DNA of 52,866 nt. Origin: an uncultured Lachnoanaerobaculum sp. GTDB lineage: Bacteria; Bacillota; Clostridia; Lachnospirales; Lachnospiraceae. Positions 42,166 to 52,071 of this stretch are shown in pieces. Position 1 is the stretch's first letter. Every line of letters starts with the position of its first letter. The notes under the pieces were generated by a model. It did not search any database. It had not been told where the DNA came from and worked only from the letters and a program-made list of their open reading frames with translations. The DNA is taken from assembly GCA_946999385.1 (NCBI GenBank), contig CAMQCZ010000013.1:1-52866 (forward strand). Reading direction: 5' to 3'. A program made the translations under genes and the position numbers.

Positions 42166-45100
42166 ATGTATTTAAAAAAGATAGAAGTACAAGGCTTTAA
42201 ATCATTTGCAAATAAGATAATATTTGATTTTAATAAAGGAATTAACGGAATAGTTGGGCCCAATGGTTCGGGTAAGAGTAATGTAAGTGATGCAATTCGT
42301 TGGGTTTTAGGAGAGCAAAGTTCAAAAAATTTACGTGGTTCAAATATGCAGGATGTTATTTTTGCAGGAACAGCACTTAGAAAGGCACAAGGCTACGCAT
42401 ATGTTTCTATTACCTTTGATAATTCTGACAGATTTTTAGATATAGATTTTGAAGAAGTTAATATATCCAGAAGATTATTTCGCTCAGGAGAAAGTGAATA
42501 TATGTTAAATGGCTCAAGTGTAAGATTAAAGGATATAAATGAGCTTTTTTATGATACAGGAATTGGAAAAGATGGATATTCTATAATCGGTCAAGGTCAG
42601 GTTGAAAAGATTTTAAGCACGAAGGGTGAAGAAAGAAGAGAATTATTTGACGAAGCTGTAGGAATAACCAAATTTAAAAGAAGAAAAAATCTGGCTATTA
42701 AAAAGCTTGAAAATGAAAAAACAAATTTAAGTAGAGCTGAAGATATTTTAAATGAGCTTGAAAAACAGCTTAAGCCTTTGAAATTACAAGCAACAAAAGC
42801 AAAAGAGTTTTTAAGTTTAAGAGATGATTTAAAGGTGCTTGATGCAAATATGTTTATTTTAAAGGAAAAAAGCATACAAAAAGAACTGATTGAAGCAAAT
42901 GAAAATGAAAATATATTAAAAAATGATTTAGCTTTAGTAAATAAAGAAAGCCAAGCTATTACTCTTGATTTTGAAAATATTGATAAAGAAATTATATGCT
43001 TGGATAAAGCTATAGAAGAATATAGGCAAAAGCTTAGCACTTCAAATGTAGAATTAAAAGATTTGTATGGTCAAATTAATGTTTTAAAGGAACAGATAAA
43101 TACACAAATAGTTAGTCTGGAGCATAAAAATAATAGAAAAATAAGCATAAAAAATGAAATAGAAAATAAAGAAAAAGAAAATATATCTGAAAAACAATTA
43201 AAGGGAGAAATTTTATCAGATTTTAAAAAACAAGAAAATGAAAATTCGGCATTGATTGACGAAATAAATGCTTTAAATTTAAAAATCATAAAAATAGAAA
43301 AGGATTTATCATCATATAATGATTTAAAATTGAAGCAATTAGATATAAGCTCAAATCTTTTTGCTAAAATGGAAAGTATAAAATCTAAGATATCTGAGCA
43401 AAATATTAGAAGAAGTGAATTGAATGCAAGATATTTAAGTATAAATTCGGAAAATGAGATCTTAAATAAAAAAATAGAAGATAAGGATAAGGATTTAAAA
43501 GAGCTTATAAAAGAAAAAGAAAAATTTTCAAGAGATATACTTAATTTAGAAAAGGTAAGTGAAGAAGCCAAAAATAAATTAAAGCAACTTAATTATAGTC
43601 TTAATAATTCAAATAATTTATATCAAAAATATAAGGCTAATTTTGAAAGCTTAAAAAATATATCTGAAAGATATGAGGGCTTTGGTATATCAATAAAAAA
43701 AATAATGGAAAAGAAAAAAGATATATCAGGAATAAAGGGCTTGGTTGCTGATATATTAAAAATTGATAAGAAATATGAGCTTGCGATTGAAATAGCTTTA
43801 GGTGCCAAAATTCAAAATATAGTTGTAGAGGATGAATATATAGCAAAAAAGCTTATAGAATATCTTAAAGAAAATAAGCTTGGAAGAGCTACATTTTTAC
43901 CACTAAGTAACACTACCTCAGGAATAGAAATAAAAAACAAAAATATTTTGAATGAAAAGGGTGTAATAGCTTTGGCTAGTGATTTGGTAGAAGCTGAATT
44001 GGAATATAAGGCTTTAGTATTTAATTTATTATCAAGAGTTATAATTGTTGATAATATTGATAATGCAATAAATATTTCCAAAAAATATAAATATGAATAT
44101 CGTTTAGTAACCTTATCCGGAGAACAATTTTTACCCGGCGGCTCCTTAAGTGGAGGAGCTTATAAAAACAGCTCTAATTTATTATCAAGGAAAAGAGAAT
44201 TAAAAGAGCTTGAAACAAAGCTTGATCAGGAAGAAAAAAATATTGAAAATTATACTATTAAAATAAAAGAATTGGATTCAACAATAAAAGGTGATATTTT
44301 AAAATATAGTGAAAACACCTCTAAATTAAATAATATTTCTAATGAGATCAATATCATAAATAATAATATTAATATTTTTATAGAAAGAAAAGAGCAAATA
44401 GCTGTAGATATAGAAAACTTAAGGCTTGAGATAAAGAATTTGGATCTACAAATTAATGAGAACAATTTAAATTATACAAATTTAGAAAAAGAAATTGACA
44501 TAGTAAAAAACAAGCATACTATTAATAAAGAAGATGAAAAAATATTAGAAGAAAATTTAAAAAAACTGAAGCTTGAAATTGATATAAAAAAAGAAAAGCA
44601 AAGACAGTCTGATATAGATATTGGTTTATTAAAATCAAAATTAGAGCATATTGATATAGATATCTTAAGAATTGCTAAAGAGATAGAAGGATTGGAAAAA
44701 GAAAAAATATCATTGGATTTTGAAGATAGCTATGAAAAGCTTATAGAAGAAAAAAATAATCATATAAAAGCTTCAAATAAAAGGATTGATGCTTTGAATG
44801 TTGAGCTTATTAATTATGAAAAAAAAATAGAAGAATTAAATTCTCAAAAAGAATTAAAGGCTAAAAAGCATAAGCTTATATTTGCAAAAAAGGATGATAT
44901 AATGCAAAGAAGCTCATTATTAGATAAGGACATATTTAGATTACAGGCAAGAAAAGAAAAATTAGAAGAAAAGCTTGCTGATATTAGTAATTATATATGG
45001 AATGAGTATGAGCTTGATTTAAAACAATGTTTATTATTAAGACGAGAAGAATTTTCCCTTGCTTCGGAGCTGAAGAAAAAAATAGATGATAAAAAGAAAA

Positions 45101-45723
45101 GCATTAAAAATTTAGGAAATATAAATATATCAGCTATAGAAGAGTATAAAAATATATCAATGAGATATGAAGAGCTTAAGCTTCAATATGATGATATTAT
45201 AGCTGCAAGTGCTAAGCTTCAAGATATAATTGTTGATTTGGAAAAGGGGATGAAAAAGCAATTTAAAGAAAATTTTCATCTTATAAATCAGGAGTTTAAT
45301 CGAGTATTTAATGAGTTATTTGCAGGAGGTAATGCAAGACTTGAATTGGAAGAAGGTTCTGAAATGTTGGAAGGTGATATAATTATAATATCACAGCCAC
45401 CCGGTAAAAAGTTGCAAAATATGTTGCAGCTTTCAGGAGGAGAAAAGGCTTTGACGGCTATTTCCTTATTATTTGCGATACAAAATTTAAGACCGTCTCC
45501 ATTTGTTATCCTTGATGAGATAGAAGCCGCTCTTGATGATTCTAATGTTGATAGATTTGCACAATATTTACATAAATTAAATAAAAAAACTCAATTTATA
45601 GTCATAACACATAGACGTGGAACAATGGTAAATGTAGATAGCTTATATGGAATAACAATGCAGGAAAAAGGTATTTCAACACTTGTATCAGTTAATTTAA
45701 TAGAAGATAAGCTGGAAAATTAG
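42166..45723 (+). CDS. smc: Chromosome segregation protein SMC
   Basis: The 1185-residue condensin ATPase has Walker A GPNGSGKSNVSDAIRWVLG near residue 32, two long coiled coils (about 165-495 and 680-1010), and a hinge at about 505-665 (ISGIKGLVADILKIDKKYEL ... GEQFLPGGSLSGGAYK). The C-terminal head has the signature LQLSGGEKALTAISLLF and Walker B FVILDEIEAALDDSN near 1120. It compacts and segregates the chromosome with ScpA/ScpB, which are not in the window. The rnc-smc-ftsY order is conserved in Firmicutes. Confidence 0.97.
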   Translation: MYLKKIEVQGFKSFANKIIFDFNKGINGIVGPNGSGKSNVSDAIRWVLGEQSSKNLRGSNMQDVIFAGTALRKAQGYAYVSITFDNSDRFLDIDFEEVNISRRLFRSGESEYMLNGSSVRLKDINELFYDTGIGKDGYSIIGQGQVEKILSTKGEERRELFDEAVGITKFKRRKNLAIKKLENEKTNLSRAEDILNELEKQLKPLKLQATKAKEFLSLRDDLKVLDANMFILKEKSIQKELIEANENENILKNDLALVNKESQAITLDFENIDKEIICLDKAIEEYRQKLSTSNVELKDLYGQINVLKEQINTQIVSLEHKNNRKISIKNEIENKEKENISEKQLKGEILSDFKKQENENSALIDEINALNLKIIKIEKDLSSYNDLKLKQLDISSNLFAKMESIKSKISEQNIRRSELNARYLSINSENEILNKKIEDKDKDLKELIKEKEKFSRDILNLEKVSEEAKNKLKQLNYSLNNSNNLYQKYKANFESLKNISERYEGFGISIKKIMEKKKDISGIKGLVADILKIDKKYELAIEIALGAKIQNIVVEDEYIAKKLIEYLKENKLGRATFLPLSNTTSGIEIKNKNILNEKGVIALASDLVEAELEYKALVFNLLSRVIIVDNIDNAINISKKYKYEYRLVTLSGEQFLPGGSLSGGAYKNSSNLLSRKRELKELETKLDQEEKNIENYTIKIKELDSTIKGDILKYSENTSKLNNISNEINIINNNINIFIERKEQIAVDIENLRLEIKNLDLQINENNLNYTNLEKEIDIVKNKHTINKEDEKILEENLKKLKLEIDIKKEKQRQSDIDIGLLKSKLEHIDIDILRIAKEIEGLEKEKISLDFEDSYEKLIEEKNNHIKASNKRIDALNVELINYEKKIEELNSQKELKAKKHKLIFAKKDDIMQRSSLLDKDIFRLQARKEKLEEKLADISNYIWNEYELDLKQCLLLRREEFSLASELKKKIDDKKKSIKNLGNINISAIEEYKNISMRYEELKLQYDDIIAASAKLQDIIVDLEKGMKKQFKENFHLINQEFNRVFNELFAGGNARLELEEGSEMLEGDIIIISQPPGKKLQNMLQLSGGEKALTAISLLFAIQNLRPSPFVILDEIEAALDDSNVDRFAQYLHKLNKKTQFIVITHRRGTMVNVDSLYGITMQEKGISTLVSVNLIEDKLEN

Positions 45724-45736
45724 GAGGTGTTAATTC

Positions 45737-46687
45737 GTGAATGAAAGAAAAAAAAGCTTTTTTAATAAGCTTGTAGATGGTCTTAATAAAACCAGAAATA
45801 TTGTTGTTTCAAAGATAGAAAATGTATTTTTAGGCTATAATTCCATAGATGATGATTTTTATGAGGAATTGGAAGAAACTCTTATTATGGGAGATATTGG
45901 AGTTAAGACTTCTATGGATATAATAGAAAATTTAAAAGAAAGAGTACATAGTGAACATATAAAATCACCTGGAGAGTGTAAGCAAATACTGATTGAAGGT
46001 ATAAAAAAACGTATGGATTTAGGTGAAAATGCGTATGATTTTGAAAAAAATAAATCTGTTGTTCTTATTATAGGTGTAAATGGTGTAGGAAAAACAACGA
46101 GTGTAGGAAAGCTTGCGGGGCAATTAAAAGCTAAGGGTAAAAAGGTTCTTGTTGCGGCTGCCGATACCTTTAGAGCGGCGGCAGTTGAGCAATTGGAAGA
46201 ATGGACTAAAAGAGCAGGTGTTGATATAGTTGCACAAAAGGAAGGTGCAGATCCTGCAGCTGTAGTATTTGATGCCTGTAGGGCGGCAAAGGCAAGAAAT
46301 ATTGATATTTTGATTTGTGATACGGCAGGTCGTTTACATAATAAAAAGAATTTAATGGAAGAGCTTAAAAAAATAAATAGAATCATAGAAAAGGAATTTC
46401 AAGATTATTATAAGGAAACCTTAGTTGTTTTAGATGGTACTACAGGACAAAATGCACTTGAACAAGCAAGACAATTTAAGGCGGCTACTGATATTACGGG
46501 AATAATTCTAACAAAGTTGGACGGTACTGCACGAGGAGGAATAGCAGTTGCAATACAGGCTGAGCTTGGAATACCGGTTAAATATATAGGTATAGGAGAA
46601 CAAATAGAAGATTTACAAAAATTTAATTCACAAGAATTTGTGGATGCTTTGTTTGATGTACAAGATTTAGATAAAGAGGAGAATTAA
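45737..46687 (+). CDS. ftsY: Signal recognition particle receptor FtsY
   Basis: The 316-residue SRP GTPase has an NG domain with P-loop GVNGVGKTTSVGKLAGQL near residue 113, DTAADTFRAAAVEQL-type switch (ADTFRAAAVEQLEEW), DTAGRLHNKKNLM near 195 and specificity motif TKLDGTARGG near 258. No acidic A domain is present, as in many Gram-positives. The start is GTG at 45737 after TAGGAGGTG. It is 13 bp after smc and 1 bp before ilvA. ylxM and ffh, common next genes, are missing here. Confidence 0.95.
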   Translation: MNERKKSFFNKLVDGLNKTRNIVVSKIENVFLGYNSIDDDFYEELEETLIMGDIGVKTSMDIIENLKERVHSEHIKSPGECKQILIEGIKKRMDLGENAYDFEKNKSVVLIIGVNGVGKTTSVGKLAGQLKAKGKKVLVAAADTFRAAAVEQLEEWTKRAGVDIVAQKEGADPAAVVFDACRAAKARNIDILICDTAGRLHNKKNLMEELKKINRIIEKEFQDYYKETLVVLDGTTGQNALEQARQFKAATDITGIILTKLDGTARGGIAVAIQAELGIPVKYIGIGEQIEDLQKFNSQEFVDALFDVQDLDKEEN

Positions 46688-46688
46688 T

Positions 46689-47918
46689 ATGGAAGCATTA
46701 ACGCTTGAAAAATTTGAAGAGGCTAGTGAAATAGTAAAACAGGTAACTACAAAAACAAAGCTTATGTATAGCGAATTTTTTTCGGAAAAATATAATAATA
46801 AAGTATATTTGAAACCGGAAAATATGCAGAAAACAGGTGCATATAAGTTAAGAGGTGCATATTATAAGATTTCAACAATGAATAAGGCTGAAAGAGAAAA
46901 GGGTTTTATAACAGCAAGTGCAGGCAATCATGCACAGGGGCTTGCATATGCGGCAAAATTGGCAAATGCCAAGGCAACTATAGTTATGCCTACAAATACT
47001 CCATTGATAAAAATAAATAGAACAAAAAGCTATGGTGCTGAAGTGGTTTTAGAGGGAGATGTTTTTGATGAAGCTTTAGCAAAGGCTTATGAAATAGCAA
47101 GTAAGACAGGGGCAAGCTTTGTACATCCTTTTGATGATCTTGCAGTTGCAACAGGTCAGGGGAGCATAGCTATGGAGATAATAAAGGATTTACCTACAGT
47201 AGATTGTATTCTTGTTCCTATAGGTGGTGGTGGACTTTGCTGTGGAGTGTCTACACTTGCTAAAATGTTAAATCCAAAAATCAAAATTATCGGTGTTGAG
47301 CCTAAAAATGCCGCTTGTATGAAGGAGGCATTAAAAAAAGGAGAGCCTGTAGTTTTAGAATCTGCAAATACTATAGCTGACGGTACAGCAGTCAAAAAAG
47401 CAGGTGAAAAGGTTTTTAAATATATTAAAGAAAATGTTGATGATATTATAACAATTAGTGATGATGAGCTTATAGTTGCTTTTTTAGATATGGTTGAAAA
47501 TCATAAAATGATAGTAGAAAATTCCGGATTACTTAGTGTTGCGGCATTACAGCATCTAAGATTTAAAGATAAAAAAGTTGTTTCAATATTAAGTGGTGGA
47601 AATATGGATGTTATAACTATGGCTTCATTAATACAGCATGGACTCATACAAAGAGATAGAGTATTTACAGTTTCAACATTATTACCTGATAAGCCGGGTG
47701 AATTGGCAAAAATATCAAAAATTTTAGCAGAATTAAAAGGTAATGTAATAAGACTTGAGCATAATCAGTTTGTGAGTATTAATAGAAATGCTGCTGTTGA
47801 ACTTATAATAACTATGGAAGCTTTTGGAACGGAGCATAAAAATTCTATTGTTTCTTCATTGGAAAAAGAAGGATATAGACCGAAATTAGTTAAATTTAAG
47901 GGTACTTTTACAGATTAG
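46689..47918 (+). CDS. ilvA: Threonine ammonia-lyase (threonine dehydratase)
   Basis: This PLP enzyme converts threonine to 2-oxobutyrate. The 409-residue protein has the cofactor Lys in KTGAYKLRGAYYKI near 54, SAGNHAQGLAYAA near 78, the phosphate-binding loop PIGGGGLCCG near 178 and a C-terminal ACT domain (about 330-405, VSTLLPDKPGELAKISKILAEL). The single short ACT domain fits the TdcB/catabolic-like or short IlvA class. It is fused transcriptionally to ftsY with a 1-bp gap, an unusual neighbour. Confidence 0.93.
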   Translation: MEALTLEKFEEASEIVKQVTTKTKLMYSEFFSEKYNNKVYLKPENMQKTGAYKLRGAYYKISTMNKAEREKGFITASAGNHAQGLAYAAKLANAKATIVMPTNTPLIKINRTKSYGAEVVLEGDVFDEALAKAYEIASKTGASFVHPFDDLAVATGQGSIAMEIIKDLPTVDCILVPIGGGGLCCGVSTLAKMLNPKIKIIGVEPKNAACMKEALKKGEPVVLESANTIADGTAVKKAGEKVFKYIKENVDDIITISDDELIVAFLDMVENHKMIVENSGLLSVAALQHLRFKDKKVVSILSGGNMDVITMASLIQHGLIQRDRVFTVSTLLPDKPGELAKISKILAELKGNVIRLEHNQFVSINRNAAVELIITMEAFGTEHKNSIVSSLEKEGYRPKLVKFKGTFTD

Positions 47919-47927
47919 GGTGGTATT

Positions 47928-49241
47928 ATGGAAAATAAGCTGATAGATAATAAAATCATTGAAAAACAACTTAAAAATATATTTAAACATGAAATTTTAA
48001 ATTATTTTATAAAATGGTCGATTTTGTCAATTATAATAGGTATTATATCAGGCTTTTTAGGTTATATTTTTGGGTTTTGTATACAAGAGGTAACAAAAGT
48101 GTGGCATATATATCCTGAAATAAAATTGATTATTCCCTTTGCTGCCATATTTATAGTATTTATATATAGATGCTTTAAAATATATAAGCCGAAGGGGACG
48201 AATTTAGTAATAGAATCCATTAGTACAGGTGAAAAGGTAAGTCCAATAATAGTACCTTTGATTTTTATATCATCAAATCTATCACATTTGGTTGGAGCAA
48301 GTGTTGGTAGAGAGGGAGCGGCTTTACAGCTTGGAGCAGGTATGGGTACTATATTTGCAAAGCTTTTTAAATTTAAAGAAAAGGATAGAAAGCTTATTAT
48401 GATGTGTTCTATGGCTGCTTGCTTTGCAGGTTTATTCGGAACACCTATTACTGCAAGTATTTTTTGTATTGAATTATTTAGTGTAGGTACTTTTTATATG
48501 TCTGCACTTATGCCATGTATATTTGCTTCTTTTGTAGGAGCGGGAGTTGCAAGCTATTTTGGATTTTATGGAGAGATATTTAAGGTTACACAGACGATGC
48601 CTTGGAATATAAAAACCTTTTTTCTTATTATAATTTTAGCTGCTATTAGTGCGATTGTTGCAATAGTATTTTGTAAATGTATACATGAAATAGCAAGATT
48701 TTATGCAAAATATGTAGAAAATCAATATTTAAAGGTTTTGCTTGGTGCACTTTTATTTCTGATTTTTTGTTTAATTTTGAGGACTGATATTTATAATGGT
48801 GCGGGAATTAATTTGATTAAGCTTGCTATGAAGGGGGAATTAAGTAATTATGATTTTTTTATTAAGCTTATACTTACCTCATTAGCTATTTGTGCAGGAT
48901 TTAAGGGTGGAGAGATTATTCCTTCATTGGCAATAGGAGCCGCACTCGGAGTTACTATTTCAAGGATTTTGGGTATTCCTATGGAGGTATCTGTCAGTCT
49001 TAGTATTGTTTCTTTTTTTGTCGGTGTAACCAATTGTCCATTAACAAGCATATTTTTAGCAATAGAATTATTTAGAATTAATGATATATATATATATGTA
49101 CTTGCAGTAGTAACAAGCTTTTTACTGTCAGGATATTATAGTATATATAGTTCTCAGAAATTCTCCTATAAAAAAACCGGTTTGGAATTTTTGGGGAAAA
49201 CAGCACATAGTATGGTAGAAAAGATTGATAATGAAGAATAA
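47928..49241 (+). CDS. ClC-family chloride channel/transporter
   Basis: The 437-residue membrane protein has about ten or more hydrophobic helices. ClC filter motifs are present: GASVGREGAALQLGAG near residue 125, with the gating Glu of GREG(P) kept, and GFKGGEIIPSLAIGAALG near 325, matching GGxxxP. No C-terminal CBS domains follow. Members move Cl- or, in some clades, fluoride, often in exchange for H+; which applies cannot be settled by eye. It is the last gene of the rnc-to-clc run, 9 bp after ilvA, and ends at a strong terminator. Confidence 0.9.
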   Translation: MENKLIDNKIIEKQLKNIFKHEILNYFIKWSILSIIIGIISGFLGYIFGFCIQEVTKVWHIYPEIKLIIPFAAIFIVFIYRCFKIYKPKGTNLVIESISTGEKVSPIIVPLIFISSNLSHLVGASVGREGAALQLGAGMGTIFAKLFKFKEKDRKLIMMCSMAACFAGLFGTPITASIFCIELFSVGTFYMSALMPCIFASFVGAGVASYFGFYGEIFKVTQTMPWNIKTFFLIIILAAISAIVAIVFCKCIHEIARFYAKYVENQYLKVLLGALLFLIFCLILRTDIYNGAGINLIKLAMKGELSNYDFFIKLILTSLAICAGFKGGEIIPSLAIGAALGVTISRILGIPMEVSVSLSIVSFFVGVTNCPLTSIFLAIELFRINDIYIYVLAVVTSFLLSGYYSIYSSQKFSYKKTGLEFLGKTAHSMVEKIDNEE

Positions 49242-49252
49242 ATATTTTTAGT

Positions 49253-49279
49253 AAAAGCACCTAAAACAGGGTGCTTTTT
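49253..49279 (+). terminator. Terminator after the ClC gene
   Basis: AAAAGCACC (49253-49261) and GGTGCTTTT (49270-49278) form a 9-bp stem with an 8-nt loop followed by T. Confidence 0.85.
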
Positions 49280-49344
49280 AAATGTTTAATTTAATGATTA
49301 AAATATAGTTAGCTAAAAAAATAACAATTTTTCCAGTTCCTGTA

Positions 49345-49373
49345 TTGAAAAAAAACTTAAAATATAGTAAAAT
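49345..49373 (+). promoter_or_regulatory. Promoter of the decarboxylase operon
   Basis: TTGAAA (49345-49350), 17 bp and TAAAAT (49368-49373), 58 bp before the start codon; nearly the same boxes as the EF-G-like promoter at 7280. Confidence 0.7.
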
Positions 49374-49430
49374 AATAAATGATTTTTTGTATTTTTAATA
49401 CAGAATAATATATAGTATGGAGGTCAAGAA

Positions 49431-50882
49431 ATGATTCAAAAAAAGCTGTCAAATGCTAGAAATCGTATAAATAGTCTTTTAGATAATAAAAGCTTTATTG
49501 AACTTGGAGCATATGTGAAAGCTCGTAGCACTGATTTTAATATGAGTAAGATAGATACTCCCGGTGACGGTGTTATTACAGGATATGGTTGTATTAACGG
49601 AAAATTAGTATATATATATTCTCAGGATAGCAGTGTTTTGGGAGGCTCTATGGGAGAAATGCATGCTAAGAAAATATCAGAGCTTTATGATAAGGCAATA
49701 AAAATGGGTGCTCCAATTATAGGTCTTATAGATTGCTCAGGACTTAGATTGCAGGAAGCAAGCGACGCATTGGATGCTTTCGGAAGATTATATTTAAATC
49801 AAACAAAAGCAAGTGGATTCATACCACAAATAAAAGCAGTTTTTGGCTATGCAGGTGGTGGCATGGGAATAAGTCTTGGATTAGATGATTTTGTATTTTT
49901 GTCAGATGAATCAAAGGTTTTTGTAAATTCTCCAAATGCTATAAAAGATAATTATGAAAGTAAATGCGATTTATCAAGTCCTATTTTTCATTCTACAAAG
50001 ACAGGAGTCGCAGATTATGTAGGTAATGAAAATGAGGTTATAACTAAGCTGAGAGAATTAATAGATATTTTACCTTCAAATAATGAAGATAGTAATTGCT
50101 ATTATGAAAGTCAGGATGACTTGAATCGTTTAGTACCTGAGATTAACTCTTTCATAGGTGATACGGGATTATTTTTAACCGGCATTTCAGATGATAATTA
50201 TTTTTATGAAATCAAAAGAAATTATGCGAAAGAAATGTGTGTAGGATTTATAAGATTAAATGGTAATCTTGTAGGAGCTATTGCAAATAGAACTATGATT
50301 TTAGATGAAGAAGGTAAGCTTGTTGAGGAATTTAAACCTGAGCTTACTATAAAGGGTATTAAAAAAGCCTGCAAATTTATAGATTTTTGTGATGCCTTTA
50401 ATATATCTATATTAAGCTTGGTAAATGTAGAAGGCTATAAGGCGAGCAAAAAGACAGAAAAATCAATTATATCCGCCGCATCAAAGTTAGCATATTCCTT
50501 TGCAAACGCAACAGTTGCAAAGCTTAGTATAATAATTGGTAAAGCATATGGAAGTGCATATGTTATTATGAATTCAAAATCAGTAGGAGCCGATATTGTT
50601 TATGCATATGAAAATTCGACTATAGCTATGATGGATTCTAAAAATGCTATAAATATTATTTATCATGATGAAATAGAAAAATCCGATGACAGAGTAAGCT
50701 TTGTTGAAGAAAAAATAAATGAATATGATAGATTACAGGCTGATATAAGCTCAGTAGCTGCTAGAGCTTATATTGATGATATAATAAAAGTAGAAGATAC
50801 AAGAAAAATATTAATAGCCACATATGAAATGTTATATAGTAAAAGAGAGCAAAGATTGTCTAAAAAACATGGAACAGTTTAG
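49431..50882 (+). CDS. Carboxyltransferase subunit of a biotin-dependent Na+-pumping decarboxylase
   Basis: The 483-residue protein is an acyl-CoA carboxyltransferase of the methylmalonyl-CoA/propionyl-CoA type. It has N- and C-terminal crotonase-like halves: oxyanion-loop residues GYAGGGMGISLG near 142 and GKAYGSAYVIMNSKS near 377, and IDTPGDGVITGYGCINGKLV near 40. It moves CO2 from a carboxylated substrate to biotin on the carrier protein encoded downstream. The substrate could be methylmalonyl-CoA, glutaconyl-CoA or another CoA ester. RBS is GGAGG. It leads a four-gene operon with lipoprotein-OadG, biotin carrier and beta subunit. Confidence 0.88.
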   Translation: MIQKKLSNARNRINSLLDNKSFIELGAYVKARSTDFNMSKIDTPGDGVITGYGCINGKLVYIYSQDSSVLGGSMGEMHAKKISELYDKAIKMGAPIIGLIDCSGLRLQEASDALDAFGRLYLNQTKASGFIPQIKAVFGYAGGGMGISLGLDDFVFLSDESKVFVNSPNAIKDNYESKCDLSSPIFHSTKTGVADYVGNENEVITKLRELIDILPSNNEDSNCYYESQDDLNRLVPEINSFIGDTGLFLTGISDDNYFYEIKRNYAKEMCVGFIRLNGNLVGAIANRTMILDEEGKLVEEFKPELTIKGIKKACKFIDFCDAFNISILSLVNVEGYKASKKTEKSIISAASKLAYSFANATVAKLSIIIGKAYGSAYVIMNSKSVGADIVYAYENSTIAMMDSKNAINIIYHDEIEKSDDRVSFVEEKINEYDRLQADISSVAARAYIDDIIKVEDTRKILIATYEMLYSKREQRLSKKHGTV

Positions 50883-50890
50883 GAGCTAGT

Positions 50891-51661
50891 ATGAGTAAAA
50901 AAATAAAATATTTTGTCTACCTGCTTTGTATAATTGGCTTATTATTTGTTATAACAGCCTGCAGCAAAAAAGAACAAAAGACTGATGATATAGATAATAA
51001 TATTAAAATGAATATTCTTAATATATCAAATAATTTAATTTCAAATATAACTTATCTTGATGATGAACAATTAGATAAAAATATAAAAGAATTAGAAAAT
51101 AATAAAGAATTTAATTTAGCTGTCGGTATAGCAAATTGGAAGTCAAGTAAAAAAGAAATAGGAAAAATCAAAACTATTTCTATAGATTCAGCAGTAGTAG
51201 ATAAAGACAAGGATGGATTTTTTGTTAAGGTACCTATTGTAGGTGAGCAAAAGAAGGCTTGCTTTAGAATTGCTTTTGATCAAAATCTTAAAAAGATAAA
51301 TTCTATATCAATAGATATAGAATATACTATTATGGAAAAGCTTTCAAAGGCATTTTTGAATACTTTGATAGGTATGAGTATTGTATTTATCATATTAATA
51401 TTTATTATTTTTGTAATATCTTTATTTAAATATATATCAATCATTGAGCAAAAATTAAAAAACAAAAATAATATTGAACAAGATAAAAAAGATGATGATA
51501 AGCAGCTTACAACAGCATTTGCTGAGGATTTGATAAAGGATGAAGAGTTGGTAGCTGTAATAAGTGCGGCAATTAGAGCTTATGAAGAAGAAGACTCAAA
51601 TGATGAAGGAGATTTAATTGTTCGTAAATTAAATAAGAGAGAAAGAAAAAGAATATTTTAG
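50891..51661 (+). CDS. Lipoprotein-OadG fusion (decarboxylase small membrane subunit)
   Basis: The 256-residue protein begins with a lipoprotein signal and lipobox VITAC (Cys24). An extracellular region of about 120 residues follows (DDEQLDKNIKELENNKEFNL ... KKACFRIAFDQNLKKI), then a transmembrane helix (about 155-180, LNTLIGMSIVFIILIFIIFV). The cytoplasmic tail ends VAVISAAIRAYEEE and RKLNKRERKRIF. The helix plus tail is the OadG-like gamma chain that anchors sodium pumps. Standard OadG proteins are about 80-120 residues, so the extracellular lipidated domain is an extension. It lies 8 bp after the carboxyltransferase gene. Confidence 0.8.
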   Translation: MSKKIKYFVYLLCIIGLLFVITACSKKEQKTDDIDNNIKMNILNISNNLISNITYLDDEQLDKNIKELENNKEFNLAVGIANWKSSKKEIGKIKTISIDSAVVDKDKDGFFVKVPIVGEQKKACFRIAFDQNLKKINSISIDIEYTIMEKLSKAFLNTLIGMSIVFIILIFIIFVISLFKYISIIEQKLKNKNNIEQDKKDDDKQLTTAFAEDLIKDEELVAVISAAIRAYEEEDSNDEGDLIVRKLNKRERKRIF

Positions 51662-51673
51662 GAGGGAACTTTA

Positions 51674-52039
51674 ATGAAAAATTATATAGTAACAGTAAAT
51701 GGAAATACATATGATGTTACAGTGCAGGAGGGTGGAAATATAAGCTCAATAGTTTCAAGTACTAAGGCTGTTACAGTACCTAAGGTTACTAATTCTGTGT
51801 CAAATACAAATCAAGGTGCTCAAGGTAATATAAAGGTTGAAGCTCCTATGGCAGGAAAAATATTAGATGTAAAAACAAGTGTCGGTAAAAATGTGAAAAA
51901 AGGTGATGTTCTTGTTATACTTGAAGCTATGAAGATGGAAAATGAAATAGTTGCACCACAAGACGGAGTTGTAGCAAGTATAAATGTTACAAGTGGTGAT
52001 TTGGTAGAAATTTCTAAGGTATTGGTAACACTTAATTAA
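51674..52039 (+). CDS. Biotin carboxyl carrier protein
   Basis: The 121-residue protein has an N-terminal segment (1-50), a short Ser/Thr/Asn/Gln linker and a C-terminal biotinyl domain with the biotin-accepting Lys in LEAMKMENEI near residue 88. It shuttles CO2 from the carboxyltransferase to the membrane beta subunit. AGGAGG RBS, 12-bp gap to the OadG-like gene. Confidence 0.95.
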   Translation: MKNYIVTVNGNTYDVTVQEGGNISSIVSSTKAVTVPKVTNSVSNTNQGAQGNIKVEAPMAGKILDVKTSVGKNVKKGDVLVILEAMKMENEIVAPQDGVVASINVTSGDLVEISKVLVTLN

Positions 52040-52071
52040 TTTTATATTAAAAAAGATAGAAAGGAAGAGAT

